Positions 1 through 8,325 are shown, counted from the stretch's first letter. The stretch: 36,563 nt of DNA from Sphingobacteriales bacterium (GCA_015655115.1 JAATFQ010000057.1:1-36563); one strand, 5' to 3'. The notes: a model not told the origin generated them from the letters alone. Numbers and translations are program-made.

Positions 1-90
1 TACCCCATACCTACCTCAAGCATACCTCAAAAATACCTAAATAGTATATTTGAGGTATGTTTGTAGTATAGTTGTGGTAGGTATGGGGTA
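1..90. repeat. 90-bp palindromic array of eight 11-bp units
   Basis: The dinucleotide TA recurs exactly every 11 bases (1, 12, 23, 34, 45, 56, 67, 78, 89). The four left units read TACCCCATACC, TACCTCAAGCA, TACCTCAAAAA and TACCTAAATAG. The four right units, read on the other strand, are TACCCCATACC, TACCACAACTA, TACTACAAACA and TACCTCAAATA. Pairing base i with base 91-i gives 35 matches out of 45, including a perfect 15-bp outer arm (1-15 with 76-90) and an 11-bp inner match (21-31 with 49-59). No T-run follows, so it does not look like an ordinary terminator. Phasing near one helical turn suggests a protein-binding array or a mobile/REP-like element. Its function is unknown, and the array may continue before base 1. 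Confidence 0.85.
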
Positions 91-423
91 TACATGGTCA
101 GGTAACAACCAGGCCACAACTAAAAGACAACTAAGCATCATCTGCACGAGTGATACCACTAAGGCAGACCACAATTGTTATTAAATGTACAGATGCCAAT
201 TATTATAAGCGGTTTAATTTTTATGACGGTACACGACCAGCCGTTAATCAGTGCAACTCATTACCAAGCGCTTTTCTCGAATAATTCCTGCTATTTTTTG
301 CTGTGCTTTTGAATAGATATAAGTGATATCATAATAGTAATAAATCAAATTTTTAACTATTTCCTAACATCATGGTATTATAAATATATCAAATGTATAC
401 TTACTAATCTATAAATGCTTCAT

Positions 424-474
424 TTTCGCCTATTGCAGCAATTGATCAAGAACACTTGAGGCGAAATTTGCTGC
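424..474. repeat. Interleaved inverted repeats (pseudoknot topology)
   Basis: Two perfect inverted repeats are interleaved in the order A-B-A'-B'. Arm A is TTTCGCCT (424-431) with A' AGGCGAAA (459-466). Arm B is GCAGCAA (435-441) with B' TTGCTGC (468-474). The self-complementary TTGATCAA (442-449) lies between them. As RNA this is an H-type pseudoknot arrangement; as DNA it could be overlapping operator sites. No adjacent gene makes the role obvious. Confidence 0.5.
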
Positions 475-563
475 ATACAATTAAAGCATGAAATACGCTG
501 GAACGATTGGTATTCATCAGTAGTTTTGTCCTATTAATATGAATTTTACCCAATTCAGTGAGG

Positions 564-608
564 GTTCGAGTAATCTGTTACAATTTTGGATTTGCTGATT
601 ACTCGAAC
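564..608. repeat. 12-bp perfect inverted repeat
   Basis: GTTCGAGTAATC (564-575) is the exact reverse complement of GATTACTCGAAC (597-608), with a 21-base spacer. No T-run follows on either side, so it is more likely an operator, a recombination remnant or a structured RNA than an intrinsic terminator. It lies about 170 bp upstream of the first ECF sigma gene. Confidence 0.55.
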
Positions 609-775
609 ATACGCTATTAGAATTGAAAAAGCTTCGTTTGGATTTTTTAGATAGAAGTTATTATGTATATTGGCAATATTCATTTTGATATCTCTAAACC
701 TTGGTATGATTATTTAAATACTTCAGACTTGATAGCGCTATGGAATCAATTATAAATCCAATAAAGTTATAATTT

Positions 776-1408
776 ATGGCGCATGGCGGAACAGATTTAT
801 ATGAAGAGATCTTGCTCCTCAAAAGAATGCGGGATGGCGATCATACTGCGTTTGAACGCTTGTATATGGCCCATGCCAAGCTCTTGTACTGGAAATTGCT
901 GAAGCTGCTGAAGCATCCTGAAGACGCGGATGAGTTATTGCAAGATCTTTTTGTGAAGGTATGGGAGAGAAGGGAACAGATAGATCCCAATCAGCCTTTT
1001 AACAGATATCTTTACCGCATTGCCCAGAGGATGGTTGTAGATTATTATCGAAGAATGGCACGCGTACGTATAGCCCACCTCAATATTGGTCAGACTAGTA
1101 CTGAACTGGATTGGGCTACTGATGAAGCTATCCTTTCCAAAGAAACTTCGCAAATACTGAATACCGCTATTTCTTTGCTTCCTCCGCAACGTAGAGAGGC
1201 ATTCATACTGTGTAAAATGGATGGCAAAAGTTATAAAGAAGCTGCTGAGATCATGCAAATCAGCCCCAACACAGTACATAATCATTTAGTAAAGGCAGTA
1301 GGAAGCATTAAAGCTCATCTGGAACGTGCCGATGTGAGTAGCGGGCTGCAAGTGTACCTTGTTTTTATGATAATCACGCAATCCTATCAGTTTAGGGTTC
1401 CTTTTTAG
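776..1408 (+). CDS. ECF RNA polymerase sigma factor (sigma-70 family), first set
   Basis: Extracytoplasmic-function sigma factor that would direct RNA polymerase to the neighbouring SusC/SusD genes when freed from its FecR partner. The 210-residue protein has region 2 at about residues 25-95 (ADELLQDLFVKVWERRE, then the YRIAQRMVVDYYRR helix) and region 4 at about 128-180 (LPPQRREAFILCKMDG, then an SPNTVHNHLVKAV helix-turn-helix). Regions 1.1 and 3 are absent, as expected for ECF sigmas. The C-terminal tail is hydrophobic, as in many Bacteroidota members. It is followed by fecR1, susC1 and susD1 on the same strand, the classic order for a FecI/FecR-controlled outer-membrane transporter. The start ATG at 776 has no strong Shine-Dalgarno, which is normal for the phylum. 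Confidence 0.93.
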   Translation: MAHGGTDLYEEILLLKRMRDGDHTAFERLYMAHAKLLYWKLLKLLKHPEDADELLQDLFVKVWERREQIDPNQPFNRYLYRIAQRMVVDYYRRMARVRIAHLNIGQTSTELDWATDEAILSKETSQILNTAISLLPPQRREAFILCKMDGKSYKEAAEIMQISPNTVHNHLVKAVGSIKAHLERADVSSGLQVYLVFMIITQSYQFRVPF

Positions 1409-1640
1409 GTCTAAAATTCTCTAGCGTGCGCATAGATGTCTTTATCTTTGATTCAGCTCGTCTTTTTATTGTTGATAACTACTGTTATTTATATTAACTG
1501 CGTCAGGTTTCTGTTTTTTTTGCAATTTATGACTATTGGTAGGTGGAAATTGAAGAAAAAACAGGAAATATTTATTTTTTTTATTTTTCGATAGTCACTT
1601 TCTTGTTTTTAAGCGTAATACTGATAAAAAACAGAAAGTA

Positions 1641-1775
1641 TTGGAACGATTGGAATACATCAAAGCGCTTTATATAAAATATCTGGAAGATTGGATAAGC
1701 GAACAGGAGAAACAAGAACTGTTCGACTTCCTGTCCACGGGTAAAGAAGCCGAACTGATGGAAATGGTTCAGTAA
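1641..1775 (+). pseudogene. N-terminal fragment of fecR1, cut off by in-frame TAA
   Basis: Reading frame 1641-1775 is the same frame as the downstream FecR gene. It encodes about 44 residues typical of the N-terminal helical, sigma-contacting segment of Bacteroidota FecR proteins (LERLEYIKALYIKYLEDW, then EQEKQELFDFLSTGKEAEL). It ends at TAA 1773-1775, only three bases before the ATG used by the FecR body. The sequence around it reads MVQ-stop-FMMQ, so one C-to-T change of a CAA codon would explain the stop. No ATG precedes it in frame; TTG at 1641 is the only plausible start, which may itself be a decayed ATG. A sequencing error at 1773 is possible. Confidence 0.65.
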
Positions 1776-1778
1776 TTC

Positions 1779-2891
1779 ATGATGCAGGAAACTCATCCAG
1801 AGAATTTTGAACATATGGAAGCTCATGTTTCTGGTCTGTTTGATCGGGTACGAGAGAAAACCTTTGCCGAAACTAAGCAGGCAAGCAGCCAATCATTCAA
1901 TATTAAACCACGCCGCATCAGGCGCTCTGTAGTAAATTGGGCAGCAGCGGCCATCATATTCCTGAGCCTTGGTTTTGGTGCCTATCTATATATCACCGGA
2001 AGTCCGGGTCTTGGGATTTTGCCTCCGGTAGCACACAACCTTAAGGAAATAACACCTGGAACGAATAAAGCTGTGCTTATTTTAGCCAGTGGACGAAAGA
2101 TAATGCTGGATGAGGCGGCTGATGGGCAGCTGGCACAGGAAGCAGGTATCCGGATCACCAAGACAAAGGAAGGGTTAGTCTATGAAGTACACAGTAAAAA
2201 TACTAAAGGTGCAGCCGTAGAATACAATACGATAGAAACACCACGGGGTGGCCAGTACAAAGTTATACTGCCTGACGGTAGTATTGTCTGGCTCAATGCC
2301 GCCAGTTCATTACGTTATCCACTACATTTCGCCGCTGCTGAACGTCGTGTCGAATTAGCTGGAGAGGCATATTTTGCGGTAAAGAGTATCGTTTCCAATC
2401 TTTCAGGAGTAAAACAACCATTTATCGTTGGTCTTAGCGGTCAGCAAGTGAAAGTCCTGGGGACACAGTTCAACATTAACGCATATGCCGATGAGGTCGT
2501 CATAAAGACTACCCTGGTGGAAGGGAAGGTCAACGTGTCACTTACCAGGCCTGGAAACCAGATAAATAAAGAAGTGGTATTAAAACCCGGTGAGCAATCC
2601 ACCCTCATGGGAAACAACATCAGCGTTGCCGCCGTTGATGTGGAAGAGGCTATTGCATGGAAGGATGGACTTATTGTGCTGAATAATGTCGACCTGGCTA
2701 CGATTATCCGGCAGATTGAGCGCTGGTATAACGTTAAGTTTGAACTGCCGGCAGACTTTGCCTTTCATAAGACGCTATCCGGAGAGCTGCAGCGGGATTT
2801 AAAGCTGTCCGACCTGTTAAGGTCTCTGGAAATCAATACAGGGCTACACTTTATAATTTCATCAGAAAGGAGGATCATGATAACCAAATAA
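1779..2891 (+). CDS. FecR family anti-sigma factor, N-terminally truncated
   Basis: Inner-membrane anti-sigma regulator that normally links an STN-bearing TonB receptor to its ECF sigma factor. The 370-residue product has a single membrane helix at about residues 50-72 (VVNWAAAAIIFLSLGFGAYL). A periplasmic FecR domain spans about 150-270 (TPRGGQYKVILPDGSIVWLN, VELAGEAYFAV, VKVLGTQFNINAY). A C-terminal DUF4974/STN-like domain covers about 295-370 (LSGELQRDLKLSDLLRSLE). The start at 1779 is the first ATG after an in-frame stop; about 45 residues of the usual cytoplasmic N-terminal domain are stranded upstream. Loss of that sigma-binding segment could uncouple signalling, unless the stop is an error or is read through. 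Its partners are sigma 776-1408 and SusC 3025-6450. Confidence 0.9.
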   Translation: MMQETHPENFEHMEAHVSGLFDRVREKTFAETKQASSQSFNIKPRRIRRSVVNWAAAAIIFLSLGFGAYLYITGSPGLGILPPVAHNLKEITPGTNKAVLILASGRKIMLDEAADGQLAQEAGIRITKTKEGLVYEVHSKNTKGAAVEYNTIETPRGGQYKVILPDGSIVWLNAASSLRYPLHFAAAERRVELAGEAYFAVKSIVSNLSGVKQPFIVGLSGQQVKVLGTQFNINAYADEVVIKTTLVEGKVNVSLTRPGNQINKEVVLKPGEQSTLMGNNISVAAVDVEEAIAWKDGLIVLNNVDLATIIRQIERWYNVKFELPADFAFHKTLSGELQRDLKLSDLLRSLEINTGLHFIISSERRIMITK

Positions 2892-2927
2892 TACTCCCCA
2901 GATTATTTGCCCGGCCTGTAAAAAAAT

Positions 2928-2957
2928 ACCGGTTCCCGATCGCCATCGGAACCCGGT
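2928..2957 (+). promoter_or_regulatory. GC-rich hairpin in fecR1-susC1 leader
   Basis: ACCGGTTCCCGAT (2928-2940) pairs imperfectly with ATCGGAACCCGGT (2945-2957) around a 4-base loop; 11 of 13 positions are Watson-Crick pairs. There is no T-run, so it is not a standard terminator. It sits in the 133-bp gap between fecR1 and susC1, and the susC2 leader has a comparable pair of hairpins in the same place. The gap also contains ACTCCCC at about 2893, shared with the susC2 leader. It may act as an attenuator or mRNA-stability element. Confidence 0.5.
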
Positions 2958-3024
2958 AATGGCTAGTCAAAAACATAAATACCTTCTTAAAGCAATTAAT
3001 TAAATGACGTAACTATACAAATGT

Positions 3025-6000
3025 ATGAATTATAATTTTCATGCCAATACCCCTTTATGCAATAATAGAAAGCTATATAGGGGAATGATTGGTAACATGA
3101 TTGAAAAAAAACACCTATTGGCCATGAAGTTGACGCTTTTCCTTCTTTTCGTTTTTTCCTTGCAGGTAATTGCAGGGGTGAAGGCTCAGCAAGTGAGCCT
3201 GAAGATGAAGGATAAGCCCCTGAAATCAGTTCTCCGCGAGTTGCGCAAGCAAAGTCATTGTTCCTTTATCTATGAGGACTACCTTTTGGAACAGGCCCCG
3301 TTGATCACTATTAACATTAAAGACAAAAATATGCAGGAAGCCCTGCAACTGGTATTCCGTGATCAGCCGTTTACCTACCGGATGGAAGGTAACGTGATAT
3401 CAATCGTTCAAAAGACGGAAGCCGGGATTATTCCACAGACATTGTTCCAGCAGCAAATTACTGTACGGGGCTCAGTGGCTGATAGCCTGGGCAAGCCTAT
3501 GCAGGGTGCCGGTATTCATATGCTGGGACCAACGGGGAAACCTACCACAATTCACGCTTTTAGTGATGCTCTTGGGCAATTTGTGTTGTATAATGTACCT
3601 TTAGACGCATCACTGGAAATTACATATGTAGGCTATATCCGGCGGACGGTGAAGGCTGCTCCTGACTTAGGTGTGATTACGCTCAGACAGAAGCCTTCTG
3701 AATTACAGGAAGTGGTAGTTACAGGGGTCGCAGTAGGGACCAGCAAAATGAAGGTGCCCTTTTCTGTTACCAAAATAAATGCACAACAGATAAACACTGT
3801 ACCCGGACTCGATCTGTCGCAGACTCTGAGAGCCAAGGTAGCGGGTATTTCCATTTACCAGGCAGAGGGTGACGAGGGGGCAAGTGTGTCACTGAGGGGA
3901 GCCAAATCATTTTACGGTAGTATCAACCCTTTAATTGTTGTAGATGGTTATGTGAGTAATCTGGGCTTGAGCGACCTCAACCCGCAGGATGTGGAGTCAA
4001 TTGAAGTGGTAAGAGGCGCGGCGGCCGCGGCACTTTATGGTACCCGTGCTGAGGGAGGGGTTATCCAGGTGATTACCAAAAAAGGACGGGATGCTCAGGG
4101 AAGGGTAAGTATCACGCTCGACAATGAATATGGCTCGAATAATGTACAGCGTACGCCAAAGCTTGCTACCATGCATCGTTGGAAGACCGATCCAGATGAC
4201 GAATTTGGTTTTGCCTATCAATTGGATCAGGCTGGCAACGCCACCTCGTCAAGAGTGTCTAATCTGGCCTCGAATGGGTTTTCGCCAATTTTAAGCCCTT
4301 ACAAAACCTATTATGATAATGTTGATCTGTTGCTGAGCGATAAGGCTTTTTTCAGCAACTTTGTGTCTATGGCAACCGCGGGCGACAAATACAACATCTA
4401 TATGTCGTTCCAGAACCAGCAAAACAAAGGGGTGCTGGAACCGATAAATGCTAATATCCGTCGTACTGCAAAGATGAATCTGCAGCTTAGGCCCTCCTCA
4501 AAATGGGAGATCGAGGCTAATGTGCATTACTTCTATAATTCCAGACCATCGGATATTGCCAGTGGAGGAGATGGATTAACCTACTTTGCCAATGTGCTGC
4601 AACAGGAACCCTTTATCAATCTGAACGAGAAAGATGAAAACGGCGATTGGATAGCGATACCACGAGGATATAAAATACAGGGTGCAAATCTGGACTTTAA
4701 CCCCCTTTACCAATATAGCCAGCAGGTGTACAAAAACTATAACAGCCAGGTGCTGGCGGGTGGAAGGGCAAAGTACTCGATTATTGATCAACTGTCTTTC
4801 GAAGTCGCCGGTTCCATCAACCAGACTTTTTCTAACCTTTCCAGGCTGTATCCCAAGGGATACCAAACGGCATTGGAGGACCTGACCCTGAATAATGGTA
4901 ATCTTTATATCTCTTCTGGAAAAAATCGTTTTATAAATGGGCAAGCCCAGGTCAATTACCACGATAAGTTCGGCGATTTTGATTTCGCTGCCAGCGCCAA
5001 GAGTGTATATGAATTCTACAATAGTTCTTTTTTCTCCGCGCAGGGATACAATTTCTCGGTGCCTCTATATAAGCTGGAGAATACACAGGCGGTTAGCCGC
5101 ACAATTACTGGCTCGGATGAAATGATAGGAAAGACGGTTAATTATGGCTATTTTCTCAATATAAGAACTGGCTATAGGGATAAACTATTTCTGGACGTAC
5201 TTGGCCGTATTGACCAGAGCTCACGTTATGGAAGCAATGCACAAACAGCCTTTTTTCCCAGGGTATCCCTGGCTTATCGCCTCACGAAGGACTATAACCT
5301 GGGTAAAAATGTCAATGACCTGAAATTGCGGGCATCATGGGGAAGAGCAGGAAGCATTCCGGCATATAATGCCAAGGAAAGTCTGGTCACTGTAAGCAAT
5401 ACTGGTATAAGTATCAGCCAAAATGAAAATACTTACCTGGAGCGTTCCTATACCTCCGAGCTGGAGGTAGGTTTCGATGCAACGTTTTTTAAGAAACTGG
5501 ATGTGACTTTCAACTATGCCAAGGCCAATAGTCGGGGGGACTTCGTACGTCCGCCTGTTTTCGTTCCAACAATGGGTACAACCCCTGCATATAAAAACTT
5601 CGGGCTTATTACCTCGAATTCCATAGAACTGGAAACAAGGGCTAATGGGGTAGTGAATAATCGTAATTTTTCGTTGGATGTGGGACTAACCTTCGCCCGC
5701 ACACGTAGCAAGATTGTCGAATTAGGTGAAGGTTTACCGAATTTTAGCAGTAGCATCTACCGGAAGGAAGCAGGTCTGAGTCCCTGGGCATTTTATGGTC
5801 AGAAAGTACTCACCAGCCTTTCTGAACTACAGGTGGTGGACGGGAAGGTCACAAATGCCGCAGGGGGTGCTTATACGCCGGATGATTTTGTAGTCAATGG
5901 TTATGGGCATGTAGTGCTGAAAAATACATTAGGTACAGCAAATGAACGTCCTTTATTCTTACAGGAGAATGGAGCGGCCAAAAGTGTAGTTATCGGCGAT

Positions 6001-6450
6001 GGTCAGCCTGATTTTACCACGGGGCTGAATACCACAATGACTTTCTTCAGGAGATTTCAGTTTTATGCTACTTTAGACTGGCAGCAGGGCGGAAGCAAGT
6101 ATAATCAAACCACACAATACCTGACCAGTAATGACAGGAGTATGCTCTGGCAGGAGTATGCCCAGGATGGGATGCCACAAGGTTATGCGCAGGCACTGTA
6201 TAACGGTAATGCGACCACCAGTGTATGGGTAGAGGACAACTCCTATCTGTCTTTACGTGAGGTCTCGCTGAGTTATACCCTACCGAAGATAAAAGGCCTT
6301 AATGCATTGCAAAATGTGCGCATAGCCTTAACCGGACGTAACCTGTATACCTGGTCTAAATTCAGCGGAAGTAATCCAGAAGGCTACTATGAATTTTATC
6401 CATATCCTTTGTATCGTACCTATACGGCCAAGCTGACATTGAATTTTTAA
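3025..6450 (+). CDS. SusC/RagA-family TonB-dependent outer-membrane transporter with STN domain (SusC1)
   Basis: Outer-membrane importer expected to form a lidded complex with SusD1 and take up oligosaccharide or peptide ligands using TonB energy. The 1141-residue protein has a signal peptide at about 34-54 (KLTLFLLFVFSLQVIAGVKA), an STN domain at about 57-130 and a CarboxypepD-like beta-sandwich at about 145-218. The plug covers about 235-355, with the RagA-type motif EVVRGAAAAALYGTRAEGG. The beta-barrel ends in an aromatic residue (TAKLTLNF). The STN domain means it can signal to FecR1. ATG 3025 leaves a long pre-signal extension; internal ATGs (residues 21, 25 and 34) are alternatives. SusD1 follows after about 50 bp. 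The substrate is unknown because no enzyme is linked to this pair. Confidence 0.93.
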   Translation: MNYNFHANTPLCNNRKLYRGMIGNMIEKKHLLAMKLTLFLLFVFSLQVIAGVKAQQVSLKMKDKPLKSVLRELRKQSHCSFIYEDYLLEQAPLITINIKDKNMQEALQLVFRDQPFTYRMEGNVISIVQKTEAGIIPQTLFQQQITVRGSVADSLGKPMQGAGIHMLGPTGKPTTIHAFSDALGQFVLYNVPLDASLEITYVGYIRRTVKAAPDLGVITLRQKPSELQEVVVTGVAVGTSKMKVPFSVTKINAQQINTVPGLDLSQTLRAKVAGISIYQAEGDEGASVSLRGAKSFYGSINPLIVVDGYVSNLGLSDLNPQDVESIEVVRGAAAAALYGTRAEGGVIQVITKKGRDAQGRVSITLDNEYGSNNVQRTPKLATMHRWKTDPDDEFGFAYQLDQAGNATSSRVSNLASNGFSPILSPYKTYYDNVDLLLSDKAFFSNFVSMATAGDKYNIYMSFQNQQNKGVLEPINANIRRTAKMNLQLRPSSKWEIEANVHYFYNSRPSDIASGGDGLTYFANVLQQEPFINLNEKDENGDWIAIPRGYKIQGANLDFNPLYQYSQQVYKNYNSQVLAGGRAKYSIIDQLSFEVAGSINQTFSNLSRLYPKGYQTALEDLTLNNGNLYISSGKNRFINGQAQVNYHDKFGDFDFAASAKSVYEFYNSSFFSAQGYNFSVPLYKLENTQAVSRTITGSDEMIGKTVNYGYFLNIRTGYRDKLFLDVLGRIDQSSRYGSNAQTAFFPRVSLAYRLTKDYNLGKNVNDLKLRASWGRAGSIPAYNAKESLVTVSNTGISISQNENTYLERSYTSELEVGFDATFFKKLDVTFNYAKANSRGDFVRPPVFVPTMGTTPAYKNFGLITSNSIELETRANGVVNNRNFSLDVGLTFARTRSKIVELGEGLPNFSSSIYRKEAGLSPWAFYGQKVLTSLSELQVVDGKVTNAAGGAYTPDDFVVNGYGHVVLKNTLGTANERPLFLQENGAAKSVVIGDGQPDFTTGLNTTMTFFRRFQFYATLDWQQGGSKYNQTTQYLTSNDRSMLWQEYAQDGMPQGYAQALYNGNATTSVWVEDNSYLSLREVSLSYTLPKIKGLNALQNVRIALTGRNLYTWSKFSGSNPEGYYEFYPYPLYRTYTAKLTLNF

Positions 6451-6501
6451 CAAAATGGAGTGTGACAACCGCTTTAACGCACCTCTTTTAAATCGAAAAA
6501 A

Positions 6502-8064
6502 ATGAAAAAAACATACTATAAGCTATTGCTGCTTTTTACACTAGCCCTTGTCAGCTGTGAGAAATTGCAATCTGACGATCCGTCAACGTTTACTTTGAAA
6601 GAAGCGCTGGAGATTACACCAGACTATTATTTCAAGGTAACAGCAAGCTCCTTTTCTTCAGCGCTGTTCTGGACCAATGATGCCACCTATTCAACAGCTG
6701 GTTTCGGACTTCTGGCAGATCAGATGACTACACATAATTCTTCATTTGGATGGTGGGATTTCGCAAAAGAACCGCGTACCCCATTGAATACCAGCGAATC
6801 TTACAGTGGGATGAATGTAATGTATGTGCCCTACCAGTATTTCTATCAGGCAAACCTGGATGCAACTAAGGCTATTGCCGGCCTGGACGCCGGTAATCCA
6901 GGGGTTGATGATAAGGGGAATAATCGTACCAACGAGGTATATGCGGTTGCTCATCTCGTTCAGGGCATCTCACAGGGGTATTTAGGTGCCACATATGACC
7001 GTGGCATCATTGTCGATAAAGACCTGGGCATACAAACCACACAGGCTTATCCGAACTCCTACAAGGAGCTCATAGAAAATGCTGTATCACATTTGGATAA
7101 AGCTATTAGCTATGCGAATCAGTCGCCCTCTATCAAGCTGGATGACTTTTATAAAAGTGTGGTGGCAGACAAGACCTTGTTTATCCAATATGCCAACTCA
7201 TTGGCAGCACGCCTGCTGGCTGCTATGCCAAGGGATAAAGCTGAAGCACAGGCCTTAGGTGCTCCCTTCTGGAGTAGGGTACTCCGATATGCGCAGGCCG
7301 GAATTACTACGGATTTTACTACAGTTCCCTATGCAGGTACCGGCAGTTATTATAATTATTCTACTTATTATCTTTCATTTCTGGTTAACGGTGCACCGTA
7401 TATGCCAGTGGATACTAAGATTCCTTATTTTGCCGATAAAACAGGGAATTATCCCGACGCTTATCCAACTGACAATACGGTATTAGGACCGGTGGAAACC
7501 GATGACGCCCGTTTTAATCAGTATTTTAAGTATTATTCTACCTTCGGGGGGTATATGCAGGAAATTCTTGGCCGCCAGCATTTCAGTAATTATGGGCGTA
7601 ACCGGTGGGGGGACGCTAATAATGCGATGTATACTGCACGCCAGGTGGTATTTTTGAGTGAAGAGATCAGGTTACTGCGTGCCGAAGCCAAATTCTGGAT
7701 GGGTGATTTAACAGGAGCTGCAGCTGAATTGAATGATCCTGCTGCGAGCAGGATTGCAAAAGGAGGATTACGGAATGTACCTGCTACGGAGGCTGCTTTA
7801 AGGTTTGTGCTGCACTACGAATATGTCATCGGTATAGACGTTGCCGGTGGTAATCTGGGGCCTTTCGCTTTCCAGAGGAGACATAATTTGCTCCAGCCGG
7901 GTACGCCGACACAATTTCCGATTACTGAAAATCAACTGAAACTTACCGGAGCTACTTTGTATACCTTTGGAGGTATTCAGAACGCCGGACAAAAAGGTAT
8001 CTGGGGTGAAACCGCTACCGCAGGCAACGACTGGGGCTGGAAAGGGACAAAAGTATATTATTGA
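6502..8064 (+). CDS. SusD/RagB-family outer-membrane lipoprotein (SusD1)
   Basis: Surface-exposed ligand-binding lipoprotein that caps SusC1. The 520-residue protein begins with a lipoprotein signal whose lipobox is LVSC (Cys19). The TPR-like helical scaffold follows, including the C-terminal segment VFLSEEIRLLRAEAKFWMGD that is typical of SusD proteins. The C-terminal region (FVLHYEYVIGIDVAGGN onward) is divergent from starch-type SusD. It is co-directional with SusC1 and followed by an intrinsic terminator, so the four-gene set sigma/fecR/susC/susD ends here. There is no glycoside hydrolase, peptidase or sulfatase in the set, so the ligand cannot be inferred. Confidence 0.9.
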   Translation: MKKTYYKLLLLFTLALVSCEKLQSDDPSTFTLKEALEITPDYYFKVTASSFSSALFWTNDATYSTAGFGLLADQMTTHNSSFGWWDFAKEPRTPLNTSESYSGMNVMYVPYQYFYQANLDATKAIAGLDAGNPGVDDKGNNRTNEVYAVAHLVQGISQGYLGATYDRGIIVDKDLGIQTTQAYPNSYKELIENAVSHLDKAISYANQSPSIKLDDFYKSVVADKTLFIQYANSLAARLLAAMPRDKAEAQALGAPFWSRVLRYAQAGITTDFTTVPYAGTGSYYNYSTYYLSFLVNGAPYMPVDTKIPYFADKTGNYPDAYPTDNTVLGPVETDDARFNQYFKYYSTFGGYMQEILGRQHFSNYGRNRWGDANNAMYTARQVVFLSEEIRLLRAEAKFWMGDLTGAAAELNDPAASRIAKGGLRNVPATEAALRFVLHYEYVIGIDVAGGNLGPFAFQRRHNLLQPGTPTQFPITENQLKLTGATLYTFGGIQNAGQKGIWGETATAGNDWGWKGTKVYY

Positions 8065-8107
8065 GCCATAAATGTACTTGAGGGTTTATCAACCCCAATA
8101 GTTTTGC

Positions 8108-8150
8108 AGTGTCATGGAGATTTATCTTCATGACACTATTTCTATTTTTA
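8108..8150 (+). terminator. Intrinsic terminator after susD1
   Basis: AGTGTCATG (8108-8116) pairs perfectly with CATGACACT (8129-8137). The inner bases extend the stem to 13 bp, with one G-U pair and a TTTA loop. The T-rich tract ATTTCTATTTTTA follows. It lies about 45 bp after the susD1 stop and separates the first and second sigma/FecR/SusCD sets. Confidence 0.88.
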
Positions 8151-8302
8151 AGCTAATGTCATAAAAAAAGTGTCAAGTTTATATTCTTGCTTTTTTGCCG
8201 CTGAATGTCCATTTTTGAGTGTTCTAAAGGGTAGCAATTTTTATTTCTTTTTTTTCTGTGATGATCATCTGATTTTGACTTACTGAGAGCTGCCACTTTT
8301 AG

Positions 8303-8310
8303 CCCCCCCC
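8303..8310 (+). repeat. C8 homopolymer tract upstream of second sigma gene
   Basis: A run of eight cytosines lies 15 bases before the ATG of the second ECF sigma gene, in otherwise AT-rich DNA. It would sit in the 5' untranslated region or core promoter. A tract of this length can slip during replication and so could alter sigma expression. No functional evidence is visible in the sequence. Confidence 0.6.
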
Positions 8311-8325
8311 AATAAATATCAGTAT

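Larger units (their letters stand above)
91..775. other. Gene-free 685-bp region with inverted repeats
   Basis: No convincing coding sequence is seen on either strand in this AT-rich stretch. It contains an interleaved inverted repeat at 424-474 and a separate 12-bp inverted repeat at 564-608, listed separately. The segment immediately before the sigma gene (about 660-775) should hold that gene's promoter, but I cannot place a convincing TTTG / TAnnTTTG pair with the usual Bacteroidota spacing. It could include decayed sequence, but no family was recognised. Confidence 0.5.

Noticed and set aside
1..90. CRISPR array or intrinsic terminator
   Set aside because: The 11-bp units are too short and contiguous for CRISPR, they invert at the centre, and there is no T-run after the palindrome.
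2928..2957. Rho-independent terminator between fecR1 and susC1
   Set aside because: No T-run follows the stem, and termination here would separate susC1 from its regulator genes without benefit; a leader element is more likely.
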